From Legionella sp. (GTDB lineage: Bacteria > Pseudomonadota > Gammaproteobacteria > Legionellales > Legionellaceae): a DNA stretch of 64,000 nucleotides. Below, piece by piece: positions 36,677-45,357 of this stretch. The notes under the pieces were generated by a model, which saw only the letters and a program-made list of their open reading frames with translations, made no database searches and had not been told where the DNA came from. The stretch is taken from assembly GCA_031291115.1 (NCBI GenBank), contig JARLJQ010000015.1, positions 1 to 64,000 of the forward strand. Direction: 5' to 3'. How positions within the stretch are numbered: the stretch's first letter is position 1; every line of letters begins with the position of its first letter. A program made the translations under genes and the position numbers.

Positions 36677-37537
36677 TTACAACCAAATATGTAAATACCA
36701 GTTCAGTATGCTTGGTCCCCAAAATAAAGTAGCCAGTCCTGCAACGCATAAAAAAGGACCAAAGGGGATGGTGGTGTCTTTGGATTTATCTTGTAAATAC
36801 AAATACAACAAGCCAATTATCACGCCAGCAATTGAGGAGAACAATAAAATTAACGGTAGAAACTTCCAGCCAAACCAGGCACCAAATGCCGCGAATAATT
36901 TAAAGTCACCGTTTCCCATGCCTATTTTACCAGTAATTAAGTAAAATAGTTTAATAAAAATCCATAATCCTACATAAGCCCCGGCAGCACTCAATACGGC
37001 TTCAGGAAGTGGAGTAAATAAATTGGCTGTATTAGCGATTAATCCTAGCCACAATAAGCTTAAAGTAAGGCTATCAGGCAGTAATTGATGATCCAAGTCA
37101 ATAAAAAACAGACAGATCAAAAACCAGATGGCAATCAAGGCAAAAGGCAGTTGCAAGGTAAAGCCAAAATGCCAACTGGCGTATAAAGATAAAAGTAAGG
37201 TGCAGAGCTCGATTAAGGGGTAGCGAATTGAAATAGGTGCTTTACATTGTCCGCATCGTCCTCTTAAAAACAAATAGCTTAAGATAGGAATATTCTGCCA
37301 GGCTTTTACCATGGTTTTGCATGAGGGGCAAAATGATCGAGGGAAAAATAAATTAATGTTTTGCTGCTTTTCTTCTTCGATGTTCATTAATTCAAAGTAT
37401 TCTTGCCGCCATTCGGCTTCCAGCATCAGCGGCAGTCGGTAAATAATTACATTGAGTAAGCTGCCAACAGCTAAAGAGAGTAGACCAATAGTAAAATACA
37501 TAAAATAAGGGTGATTTGTGATTAGCTCGTGCATCAT
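36677..37537 (-). CDS. pilD: Type IV prepilin peptidase / N-methyltransferase
   Basis: 286 residues, polytopic inner-membrane protein of family A24. N-terminal methylase loop with the two zinc pairs C70PSC73 and C95GQC98. Peptidase aspartates are Asp147 in FFIDLDHQLLPD and Asp211 in GMGNGD. Seven to eight hydrophobic segments follow the loop. It cleaves and N-methylates prepilins; in L. pneumophila PilD serves both type IV pili and the Lsp type II secretion system. It lies 17 bp after pilC in the pilB-C-D operon. Length and motifs are complete. Confidence 0.96.
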   Translation of the reverse strand: MMHELITNHPYFMYFTIGLLSLAVGSLLNVIIYRLPLMLEAEWRQEYFELMNIEEEKQQNINLFFPRSFCPSCKTMVKAWQNIPILSYLFLRGRCGQCKAPISIRYPLIELCTLLLSLYASWHFGFTLQLPFALIAIWFLICLFFIDLDHQLLPDSLTLSLLWLGLIANTANLFTPLPEAVLSAAGAYVGLWIFIKLFYLITGKIGMGNGDFKLFAAFGAWFGWKFLPLILLFSSIAGVIIGLLYLYLQDKSKDTTIPFGPFLCVAGLATLFWGPSILNWYLHIWL

Positions 37538-37554
37538 TTTAAGAGGGCTACCTT

Positions 37555-38784
37555 TTATATAGCGGATCCAAGTTTGAATATAGGCAGATACATCGCTACT
37601 ACGAGTCCGCCCACCAAAACACCTAAGACAGACATAATGATTGGTTCTAATAAACTGCTAAGCGAGTCTACTGCATTATCCACATCTTCTTCATAAAAAT
37701 CAGCTACTTTGCCAAGCATTTTTTCTAATGCTCCAGACTCTTCACCAATAGCGACCATTTGAATAACCATGTTGGGAAATAATTGCGTATTTTCCATGGC
37801 TTTATTCATTTGCTGACCTGTAGATACATCGTCTTTAATTCGTTCAGTGGCCTTGGCATAAATGATGTTTCCTGTGGCGCCTGCTACGGATTTTAGTGCA
37901 TCAACCAAGGGTAGTCCTGCTGCAAAGGTGATGGACAAGGTTCTTGAAAAACGAGCGATGGCCGCTTTTTCTAAAATAGGTCCAACAACAGGAACTTTTA
38001 ATAAGAGGCGATCGAGATTATGGGCAAAATTAGGTGAATATTTTTTAGCATAAACAAAAGCATAAACCGCTGCTGCTAAAGAACCAAAGATAAAATACCA
38101 ATAGTTTTGAAAAAATTTGGACATGGATACAACTGCTTGAGTCATAGCGGGTAAGTCCGCACCAAAGCCTTTAAATAAAGCTTCAAATTGCGGCACAACA
38201 AAAATCAATAAACCCGCGGTGACAATAAAGGCCACTACGATTACTGCCATGGGGTAGGTGAGTGCCTTTTTTATTTTCTTTTTAATGGATTCTATTTTTT
38301 CTTTATAAGTCGCAATTTTATTAAGCATGATGTCGAGCGAGCCTGATTTTTCACCGGCATCAACCAAATTACAAAACAACTCATTAAAATAGGCAGGGCG
38401 TTTTTCCAAAGTTTCAGCAAGGGTTAATCCTGTTTCAACGTCGTGTTTGATGTTTTCAATGAGATCTTTTAATCGTTTATTTGATTGACCTTTGGCCACA
38501 ATATCAAAGGCTTGGACTAAAGGTATTCCTGATTCAATCATGGTCGCTAATTGTCGACTAAATATAGTGATGTCACCGGAGGTAATCTTTTTGTTTGATT
38601 TATCAAACATAGGATTGCGTTTTTTAGCTATTTTATTCGTGGTGATGCCTTGTTTGCGTAATTCCACTTTAGCCAGAGCAAGGCTTCGTGCACTCACATC
38701 GCCAGTAACTTTTTGCCCGGCTTTATTTAGGCCAGCATAATGAAAGGTTAGGGCGGTATTTACATTTTTTATTGGTTTTGTCAT
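37555..38784 (-). CDS. pilC: Type IV pilus inner-membrane platform protein
   Basis: 409 residues from ATG 38784 (MTKPIKNVNTALTFHYAGLN); a TTG at 38796 would overlap pilB by 8 bp. Two T2SSF domains: the first about 70-195, starting ITIFSRQLATMIESGIPLVQ, the second about 270-395, starting FSRTLSITFAAGLPLVDAL, each followed by GE.SG.L (GEKSGSLD, GEESGALE). Three hydrophobic segments (VIVVAFIVTAGLLIFVVPQF, WYFIFGSLAAAVYAFVY, and the terminal VLGVLVGGLVVAMYLPIF). It couples the PilB motor to pilin assembly. Confidence 0.96.
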   Translation of the reverse strand: MTKPIKNVNTALTFHYAGLNKAGQKVTGDVSARSLALAKVELRKQGITTNKIAKKRNPMFDKSNKKITSGDITIFSRQLATMIESGIPLVQAFDIVAKGQSNKRLKDLIENIKHDVETGLTLAETLEKRPAYFNELFCNLVDAGEKSGSLDIMLNKIATYKEKIESIKKKIKKALTYPMAVIVVAFIVTAGLLIFVVPQFEALFKGFGADLPAMTQAVVSMSKFFQNYWYFIFGSLAAAVYAFVYAKKYSPNFAHNLDRLLLKVPVVGPILEKAAIARFSRTLSITFAAGLPLVDALKSVAGATGNIIYAKATERIKDDVSTGQQMNKAMENTQLFPNMVIQMVAIGEESGALEKMLGKVADFYEEDVDNAVDSLSSLLEPIIMSVLGVLVGGLVVAMYLPIFKLGSAI

Positions 38785-38788
38785 AGGT

Positions 38789-40507
38789 TCAATCAACAGT
38801 TACCCGATTGACCTCCTCTATGGTTGTGGTTCCTTGTTTGGCTTTCTCAAGACCGGATTGGTAGATGGTGATCATGCCTTCAGCCTGAGCTGTTTTTAAA
38901 ATATCTAATGAGTTTCCACCTGACATAATCAGCTCTCCAAGCAATTTGGTCATGGGTAATACTTCAAATAAACCAATTCGGCCGCGGTATCCGTTTGTGC
39001 ATTTCGTGCATCCAACGGCTTTATACAGTTGAATACTCGCCACATCTGTCTCACTAAAGCCCAGTTCCAATAAGCCGGGTCTTGTGAAATCTTCTCTTAA
39101 CTCTTTGCAATAATCACAGAGTTTTCGTGCCAGGCGTTGCGCGATAATTAGTGTAACTGAGCTGGCTATATTAAAGGTTGGGATACCCATATTGACCAGA
39201 CGGTTGAGGGTTTCTGCAGCACTGTTCGTGTGTAGGGTTGATAAAACCAAATGTCCGGTTTGTGCGGCTTTAATCGCAATTTCAGCGGTTTCTAAATCTC
39301 TGATTTCTCCCACCATGATGATGTCTGGATCTTGACGTAAAAAAGAGCGTAGGGCGCCAGAGAACGTTAATCCTGCTTTAGGGTTAATATGTACCTGATT
39401 AATACCAGGCACTTTAATTTCGACTGGATCTTCCGCTGTTGATATATTTACTTCTATCGTATTAAGCATATTCAAGGCAGTATACAGACTTACAGTTTTA
39501 CCGCTGCCTGTTGGTCCGGTTACCAGAATCATGCCTTGAGGACGTTCAATAGCACGAATAAAATGTTCTTTTTGCCTGGGGCTGAACCCCAGCGCTTCAA
39601 TGCCCAATTTGGCACTTCCGGGATCAAGAATTCGCATTACTACTTTCTCACCGCCTGTAGTAGGGCAGGTGCTGACTCGAAAGTCGATGGAACGTGTTTT
39701 CGAGATTTTCATCTTAAAACCGCCGTCTTGAGGAACGCGTCGTTCGGAGATATCCAAACTAGACATCACTTTAATTCGTGCAGTAATTCGTGCTGATAAA
39801 CTGGCAGGTGGGGTAGCTACTTCGTGTAATATCCCGTCTTGGCGGTAACGAATGCGGTATTCTTTTTCAAAGGGTTCAAAATGGATGTCTGAAGTGCCTT
39901 GTTTAATGGCATCGAGAAGAATTTTATTAACAAATTTTACAATGGGTGCATCATCCGTTGCGGAGCTTGTAACTTGTGCATCGGGTTCATCATCATCATT
40001 GATAATAACTCCGTCAAAGTCATTGAAATCATCGACGTATTCTGACAAACCTTGATTTTCTTTTATAGACAATAAATGCTCAATTAATGCGGTAAGTTTA
40101 TCGGTTTCAACCACTATGGCGTGGGTATTTAAGCCGGTATGGAATTGTATTTCTTTTAATGAGGCTTGTTTGCTGGGATCGTCAGTAGCTAAGTACAGAT
40201 TGGTTCCTCGGCAAAACAACGGAATCATGCTGTGACGATGGATGAGTTTTTCATTGACCAATGAAGTGGGTATTGAGTCCACATCAATGCAATCAATGTC
40301 CATCATCGGCACACCAAAGCTGTGTGCGGCTGTATGGGCTATTTGTGTGGCAGATAGGATGTTGTTTTTTACCAGGTATTGAACTAAAGAAATTTTTTCT
40401 GCGGCGGCCAGTTTATAGTATTCCACAGCCTTTGGTTTCTCCAAAAGCTTTTCAAGGACAAAAAGCTGTCCAATTCCCTGTAGTTTAAACTCGTCGCTTC
40501 CTAACAT
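38789..40507 (-). CDS. pilB: Type IV pilus extension ATPase
   Basis: 572 residues. N-terminal MshEN/T2SSE_N domain (about 35-150). Walker A GPTGSGKT at 331-338, Asp box STAEDPVE, Walker B GEIRDLETAEIA, His box TGHLVLSTLHTN. A C-terminal tetracysteine zinc motif is present: LCDYC and VGCTKC. It is the hexameric motor for pilus polymerisation, at the cytoplasmic face. First gene of pilB-pilC-pilD. All ATPase motifs are intact; an acidic insert near 185-200 (DDFNDFDG, NDDDEPD) separates the N-domain from the motor. Confidence 0.97.
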   Translation of the reverse strand: MLGSDEFKLQGIGQLFVLEKLLEKPKAVEYYKLAAAEKISLVQYLVKNNILSATQIAHTAAHSFGVPMMDIDCIDVDSIPTSLVNEKLIHRHSMIPLFCRGTNLYLATDDPSKQASLKEIQFHTGLNTHAIVVETDKLTALIEHLLSIKENQGLSEYVDDFNDFDGVIINDDDEPDAQVTSSATDDAPIVKFVNKILLDAIKQGTSDIHFEPFEKEYRIRYRQDGILHEVATPPASLSARITARIKVMSSLDISERRVPQDGGFKMKISKTRSIDFRVSTCPTTGGEKVVMRILDPGSAKLGIEALGFSPRQKEHFIRAIERPQGMILVTGPTGSGKTVSLYTALNMLNTIEVNISTAEDPVEIKVPGINQVHINPKAGLTFSGALRSFLRQDPDIIMVGEIRDLETAEIAIKAAQTGHLVLSTLHTNSAAETLNRLVNMGIPTFNIASSVTLIIAQRLARKLCDYCKELREDFTRPGLLELGFSETDVASIQLYKAVGCTKCTNGYRGRIGLFEVLPMTKLLGELIMSGGNSLDILKTAQAEGMITIYQSGLEKAKQGTTTIEEVNRVTVD

Positions 40508-40532
40508 AAGTTCAATTTATTGGTGTCTTCAG

Positions 40533-40548
40533 GTTAACTATAGTTAAC
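40533..40548. promoter_or_regulatory. Perfect 16-bp palindrome between pilB and methyltransferase gene
   Basis: GTTAACTATAGTTAAC is fully self-complementary, 26 bp upstream of the pilB start in the 146-bp divergent gap. This is the position of a dimer-binding operator. The factor is unknown. Confidence 0.5.
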
Positions 40549-40653
40549 TTATTTAATAAATTCACGTGCTTGTACTCATGAATAAGTTGTTTGCAGGTGA
40601 AACTCGTTGTATTGTAGTTTAATCTAGGATTACGCTTTTTAAAAGGCATCATT

Positions 40654-41418
40654 TTGTTGATTGAACAGCAGGTAAAACAATATCGAGCTTTAGACAAATG
40701 GTTTCAATCACCTCTTGGACTTTTTGCTGCCCATGAATTTGCAGTTGATTTGGAGTCTGTGAGTGAGTCTTTAAGAGGGGAAACCTTAATTCAGTTAGGA
40801 AATTGTGGTGACAATCCTTGGCTGAAAAAACTTAAATTTGATAAAAAATGGGTGGTTTCACCCTTTGCTTTGCCTAATAAACTACAAATTGAAAGTGAGT
40901 TAAATCATCTTCCTCTAAGCCGCAACAGTGTTGATTGCATTGTGGCACCGCTTACTTTGGAACCTTTTGGTAGTAGTTTTAGTCTAATCGATGAAATAGA
41001 CCGTGTTTTGAAACCTATGGGTTTTGTAATTTTTCTTTGTATTAACCCGTGGAGTTTGTGGGGTGGTGCTATGAAATGTGGCACGCTTCATTGTTATAAT
41101 GACAAACAGGTTAAAATGCGTACTCCGTTTAATCTGAATAGAATTTTTATCCAACGTGGTTATACTCAGTTTTCATTGAGTAATTTTTGTTATCTTCCTC
41201 CGGTTAATAATGCGTCACTAATTAAAAAACTAACTTTTTTAGATGAAATTGGTAAGATGCTTTGGCCTATTCCGTCTGGATTTTATTGTTATATTGCTCA
41301 GAAACATCAATTGATACATCCTTCCTTGTTGTTGCGATTGATTCCATCGCCGATAAAAGATTATCAGGCACCACCATTACAGCCAGCAACTTTGCAACAT
41401 CGTAAAGACCCCAAATGA
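40654..41418 (+). CDS. Class I SAM-dependent methyltransferase-like protein
   Basis: 254 residues. The start appears to be TTG at 40654 or the TTG directly behind it, with AAAAGG nine or so bases upstream. Methyltransferase type-11-like features: a first strand with ETLIQLGNCGDNPW in place of a full Gly-rich SAM loop, LPLSRNSVDCIVAPLTLE (motif II/III region), and IDEIDRVLKPMGFVIFLCINPWSLWG. The degenerate SAM loop (LGNCGDN) leaves activity in doubt. The protein is divergent from pilB. Methyl acceptor unknown. Confidence 0.82.
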   Translation: MLIEQQVKQYRALDKWFQSPLGLFAAHEFAVDLESVSESLRGETLIQLGNCGDNPWLKKLKFDKKWVVSPFALPNKLQIESELNHLPLSRNSVDCIVAPLTLEPFGSSFSLIDEIDRVLKPMGFVIFLCINPWSLWGGAMKCGTLHCYNDKQVKMRTPFNLNRIFIQRGYTQFSLSNFCYLPPVNNASLIKKLTFLDEIGKMLWPIPSGFYCYIAQKHQLIHPSLLLRLIPSPIKDYQAPPLQPATLQHRKDPK

Positions 41419-41518
41419 GAGCACTTAGGCTGCTGAGATGGCAGAACTATATGCCATCTTATTCCGAACTTAGCGCCACTTAATGGCATATGTGCTATTA
41501 TAAAGAATACAATTTAGT

Positions 41519-41548
41519 TTGAACAAAACCTCTATATTTTTGTATACT
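41519..41548 (+). promoter_or_regulatory. Sigma70-type promoter for DUF1820 gene and hpt
   Basis: TTGAAC (41519-41524), an 18-bp spacer and TATACT (41543-41548), 29 bp before the ATG at 41578. Confidence 0.65.
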
Positions 41549-41577
41549 CCATCTTGCATTAAGAACAGGCTCATTTT

Positions 41578-41904
41578 ATGACAAAAAAAACATTGTTCAG
41601 AATTACTTTTTCCAATCAAGACTCAATTTATGAAGTGTATGCGAAATCAATAAAAGAAAGCGATTTGTTTGGCTTTCTTGAGGTTGAAGAACTGGTATTT
41701 GGTGAACAGACCGCATTAGTTGTTGACCCTTCTGAGGAACGATTAAAATTGGAATTTAGTAATGTTAAACGTACGTTTATTCCCATGCATTCTATTTATC
41801 GTATCGATGAGGTAACTAAGCAAGGAACAGCTAAAGTTAAGGATAATTCAGGCTATGGGGGAAAAGTCAGTCATTTCCCTGGAGCAGGAAAATTTAAAGA
41901 GTAA
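41578..41904 (+). CDS. DUF1820 family protein
   Basis: 108 residues, small soluble protein. [19 protein letters not shown] at the N-terminus, [12 protein letters not shown], and the ending [11 protein letters not shown] are typical of DUF1820, a conserved gammaproteobacterial family of unknown function. It has its own promoter and ends 26 bp before hpt, so the two are likely co-transcribed. Confidence 0.9.
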   Translation: MTKKTLFRITFSNQDSIYEVYAKSIKESDLFGFLEVEELVFGEQTALVVDPSEERLKLEFSNVKRTFIPMHSIYRIDEVTKQGTAKVKDNSGYGGKVSHFPGAGKFKE

Positions 41905-41930
41905 CCCCAACTAATTTTAGAGAACCATCA

Positions 41931-42491
41931 ATGACTATCCCTGATAAAATTAAAGAAGTATATGAAAAATCCAGCTGTTTATTCACAACTCATGAAGTGG
42001 AAGCAGCAATGGACCGCATGGCAATTAACATTCATAAAGTATTACAAGATGAAAATCCTATACTTCTTTGCGTTATGGTGGGTGGCCTGGTTCTGTTAGG
42101 TAATTTATTACCGCGCTTGGATTTTCCTTTAGAAGTGGATTACGTGCATGCGACACGCTATAGAGGCGAAACAACCGGTGGCGAATTGCATTGGAAAGTA
42201 AGACCAACGAGCAGCCTTGCAGGTAGAACCGTATTAGTGGTTGATGACATCCTTGATGGCGGTATTACTCTGGCATCAATTATTGATGAAATTAATGCTT
42301 TGGGTGCGAAAAAAGTATATAGCGCTGTATTGGTTGATAAGTACAGCAAACGCGTGCCTGATGGCTTAAAAGAAGCCGATTTTGTGGGCTTGCAGATTGA
42401 AGATCATTTCATTTTTGGTTATGGAATGGATTATAACGAATACCTGCGTAATGCTCCAGGTATTTTTGTGGTTCATCCTGATCACGAGTAA
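41931..42491 (+). CDS. hpt: Hypoxanthine-guanine phosphoribosyltransferase
   Basis: 186 residues. PRPP-binding motif [14 protein letters not shown], flexible-loop region [14 protein letters not shown], pyrophosphate loop [12 protein letters not shown], and purine-binding segment [20 protein letters not shown]. It converts hypoxanthine or guanine plus PRPP to IMP or GMP in purine salvage, in the cytoplasm. Closest in form to the gammaproteobacterial hypoxanthine-type enzymes (about 185 residues). Second gene after DUF1820; converges with pepN. Confidence 0.95.
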   Translation: MTIPDKIKEVYEKSSCLFTTHEVEAAMDRMAINIHKVLQDENPILLCVMVGGLVLLGNLLPRLDFPLEVDYVHATRYRGETTGGELHWKVRPTSSLAGRTVLVVDDILDGGITLASIIDEINALGAKKVYSAVLVDKYSKRVPDGLKEADFVGLQIEDHFIFGYGMDYNEYLRNAPGIFVVHPDHE

Positions 42492-42577
42492 TTTTTAAAG
42501 TCCTAGCCCGGTGTGCGCAGGAAGCACTATCGGGCGACTCTCTAATTTTAATCCGTTCCGTGTTTGGTGATTTTCGC

Positions 42578-45190
42578 TTAAGACAGATTACAGTTTGTTA
42601 CTTTTGTTGTATCCGTATGTTGTGTCGGCTCCGCCTCAACTTTTGCTTTGTCCAACCCCTTTTTTGCCATGTTACTCACTTCTGCTGTGTTTGCATTTTT
42701 ACTGATATATGCCAAATTCTGGAGCATTAGTTTTTGTCTATTAAGATCGTATTCATCCCAGTTAGTAAATCTATCCGTTAAATTAGCGGCTAAGGTTGGG
42801 TTAATTTGTTCTAATTGTAAAATGAGATCAGCCACTAACTTATAACCGGCCCCTGAAGAGGCATGAAATCCATAAGGATTATTTATAAAAAAACCGACCA
42901 AAGCATATACTTTATTAGGATTTGACAAATCAAAGCCTGGGTGGTGTAACAGATGTTCAACCAGTTCTACCACGTTCGGTGAGTGCGCGGCTGCCTGTAT
43001 ATTAAACCAATAGTTAATGGCTTGTGGATCATCCTTCCAGTGGGTGTAAAAACGTTCTAAAAGTGGTGCCAGTTGGTTACTGTTGGAGCGGGCTAATAAA
43101 CTTAAGGCGGAAATGGTTTCAGTCATGTTGTTACCCATCACGGTATTAAATTGGGTAACTAATCGCGCCTCAGTTGCGGAGGGTTCTACGGATTGCAAAT
43201 AGTCATTGCATACGGCATTTAATCTGCGAGCACCCGCAGCGTGGATATCAAAAACAGCATGAACAGGTTCTTCTTTCACTGAATCACGATGCAGTTCATT
43301 TAATAAATCTAATCGCAGCTCTTGAGCTAAATGATGATGAATTAATTGACGTGCTTCTGCAATTTTTTCAAAGTCAGGCTTCGGTATCGCCGCAATAAGA
43401 AACTCTTCTGAAGGTAAGCTCAGAAGCTCTGCTGTCAGCCAATTATTAAGGTTCTTATTTGTTAGCAGAGTGTGATAGGCGGCAGTAAATTCAGGAGTAA
43501 ATTCAATTGCCTTCCCAGTACAATAATCACGAACCATTTCAATTATTATTTTTTTTCCAGCTTCCGCACGATTGTAGGTGTTTGTATCATGCTGCATTAA
43601 TAGTAACAGTTCCTTTTGAGTGTAGTGATAGCTTGAATAAATGGGAGCAGAGAAACTGCGAAATAGTGAGGGAATGGGTTTGGATTTGATGTTTTGAAAT
43701 TGAAATTCCATTTCAGGCTTATCGAGCATTACAGTGGTATCGTTTAAAATTTCTTTACCATCGCCATCTAATAAGCCTAATACAACCGGAATAGGTCTGT
43801 TCTTACTCTCCTTACTTTTAAATTTTAAGGTATAGCATTGGGTGTCAGGATTATATTTATCAGTAACACTAACCTCTGGAATGCCCGATTCTGTAAACCA
43901 GTTTAAGAATGGATGTAACTCTTTTCCGGTACACTCTGTTAATGAATCAATAAGATTTTCTAAAGTAACTGCACCTCCATCATTTTGCTGTAAAAACTGA
44001 CTCAATCCTTCGTAAAACGCTTTTTCACCGACAGTGAGCATGATCATACGAAAAATATCAGCACTTTTTTCATAAGCTGCAGCAGTATACAAGCTACGTA
44101 CAGAGGTATAAGAAGACTGTCTTGGGGCGCGCTCGTCCAGATTTTTGCCATCTAATAAACGTATTAAGTCAGTACCAAATAAATGCTCACGAAAAGCAGC
44201 CGCTCTAAACGTAGTTAATCCTTCTTTAAACGCCAAGTTAAACCAATCACGGATCGTGACTCGATCACCAGTCCAGTAGTGAAAGAACTCATGAGCAACT
44301 ACTTCAATAATGCGTAAGGTATCTGCATCTGTTCGTGTAGGTTCGGTGGTCAATAAATTGGCAGCGTTAAAAATATTTAAACCGGTGGGCTCTGAGGCGC
44401 CTGATGCATATTTATCAACGCAGGCAACCATATGTTGTGGCAAATCGCATGGAAGATTAAAAAAATATTCTTCCCAACGCATGGCACTTTTTAGTGTTTC
44501 TTTGGCGATAGTGCATTTTTCTACAGCATCTGCAGACACATAAAATTCAATAGGAAGCTTTCGACCTGAACGTGTTATATAGGTGGTTGCTGTACGTTGT
44601 AATTTGCCTGCGACTAAAGCAAATAGGTAGCTGGGTTTGGGAAGCTCATCAAACCAGGTGACGGAGTGTAATCCATGAGGCAGTTCTTGTGTTTCGGTGC
44701 TCAGTCCGTTTGATAACATGACCGGGTATTCTTTTTTATTTGCAATAATAGTGGTTCTGTAGGTAGAGAGAACATCGGGTCTGTCGAGGCAATACAGCAC
44801 GCGACGTAAACCTTCGGTTTCTGCTTTGACAAGGCAGGTGCCTTCCGTTTTATATAAGCCAAAGAGATCTGGATTATTGCCTAGAAGGGTGCTTGTTTCC
44901 AAGGTAAATGGTTTATTTTGAGGTACATCTTTAATAGTTAGTGTTTTATCAGTGAGTATGTAGTCATCAGGTGAGAGTACTTTATCCTGGAGTGAAACTG
45001 ACAGTAGAGTCATGTTTTCACCATGCAAAACTAAATTTGCTGAGCGTGATATAACTTCTGGATTGGGTTCAATGACAAGCGCGGATCTGGACTGAACCGG
45101 ATTTTGGCTAATATTCAGTTCCAGATTAGTATGCTTTACTACAAAATCAGGAACCTTATATGCATTGAGTTCAAATACCTTGGTCATCAC
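42578..45190 (-). CDS. pepN: M1 family aminopeptidase N with altered GxMEN motif
   Basis: 870 residues, the same length class as E. coli PepN. Zinc site H300EFFH304 with Glu323 (HExxHx18E). Catalytic Tyr region AAAYEKSADIFRM. The exopeptidase motif is GASEP (264-268, in GASEPTGLNIF) where PepN has GAMEN; the Glu (267) is kept, but Met and Asn are changed to Ser and Pro. C-terminal DUF3458-type Ig and superhelical domains are present (from about 430). It trims N-terminal residues from peptides in the cytoplasm; the motif change may alter specificity. The extended C-terminus (about 20 residues, VEAEPTQHTDTTKVTNCNLS) is unusual. Confidence 0.93.
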   Translation of the reverse strand: MMTKVFELNAYKVPDFVVKHTNLELNISQNPVQSRSALVIEPNPEVISRSANLVLHGENMTLLSVSLQDKVLSPDDYILTDKTLTIKDVPQNKPFTLETSTLLGNNPDLFGLYKTEGTCLVKAETEGLRRVLYCLDRPDVLSTYRTTIIANKKEYPVMLSNGLSTETQELPHGLHSVTWFDELPKPSYLFALVAGKLQRTATTYITRSGRKLPIEFYVSADAVEKCTIAKETLKSAMRWEEYFFNLPCDLPQHMVACVDKYASGASEPTGLNIFNAANLLTTEPTRTDADTLRIIEVVAHEFFHYWTGDRVTIRDWFNLAFKEGLTTFRAAAFREHLFGTDLIRLLDGKNLDERAPRQSSYTSVRSLYTAAAYEKSADIFRMIMLTVGEKAFYEGLSQFLQQNDGGAVTLENLIDSLTECTGKELHPFLNWFTESGIPEVSVTDKYNPDTQCYTLKFKSKESKNRPIPVVLGLLDGDGKEILNDTTVMLDKPEMEFQFQNIKSKPIPSLFRSFSAPIYSSYHYTQKELLLLMQHDTNTYNRAEAGKKIIIEMVRDYCTGKAIEFTPEFTAAYHTLLTNKNLNNWLTAELLSLPSEEFLIAAIPKPDFEKIAEARQLIHHHLAQELRLDLLNELHRDSVKEEPVHAVFDIHAAGARRLNAVCNDYLQSVEPSATEARLVTQFNTVMGNNMTETISALSLLARSNSNQLAPLLERFYTHWKDDPQAINYWFNIQAAAHSPNVVELVEHLLHHPGFDLSNPNKVYALVGFFINNPYGFHASSGAGYKLVADLILQLEQINPTLAANLTDRFTNWDEYDLNRQKLMLQNLAYISKNANTAEVSNMAKKGLDKAKVEAEPTQHTDTTKVTNCNLS

Positions 45191-45357
45191 AACTCCTTAA
45201 TTCAGCTCGAAATCTTGAGGCAACAATATAAGATCAAGGTGTTTATTTCAACTAAAATGCCATCCATTGGTTAACCACAGACAAAACAGTCGTTACTGTG
45301 CTTGTTTAATAATCTCATAGATTATTTGCAGGCAAATAGATAATATACGGCTAGTAA

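Noticed and set aside
42505-42540. GCCCG/CGGGC hairpin between hpt and pepN
   Set aside because: Only a 5-bp stem with a long loop and no clean T-run; not reported as terminator.
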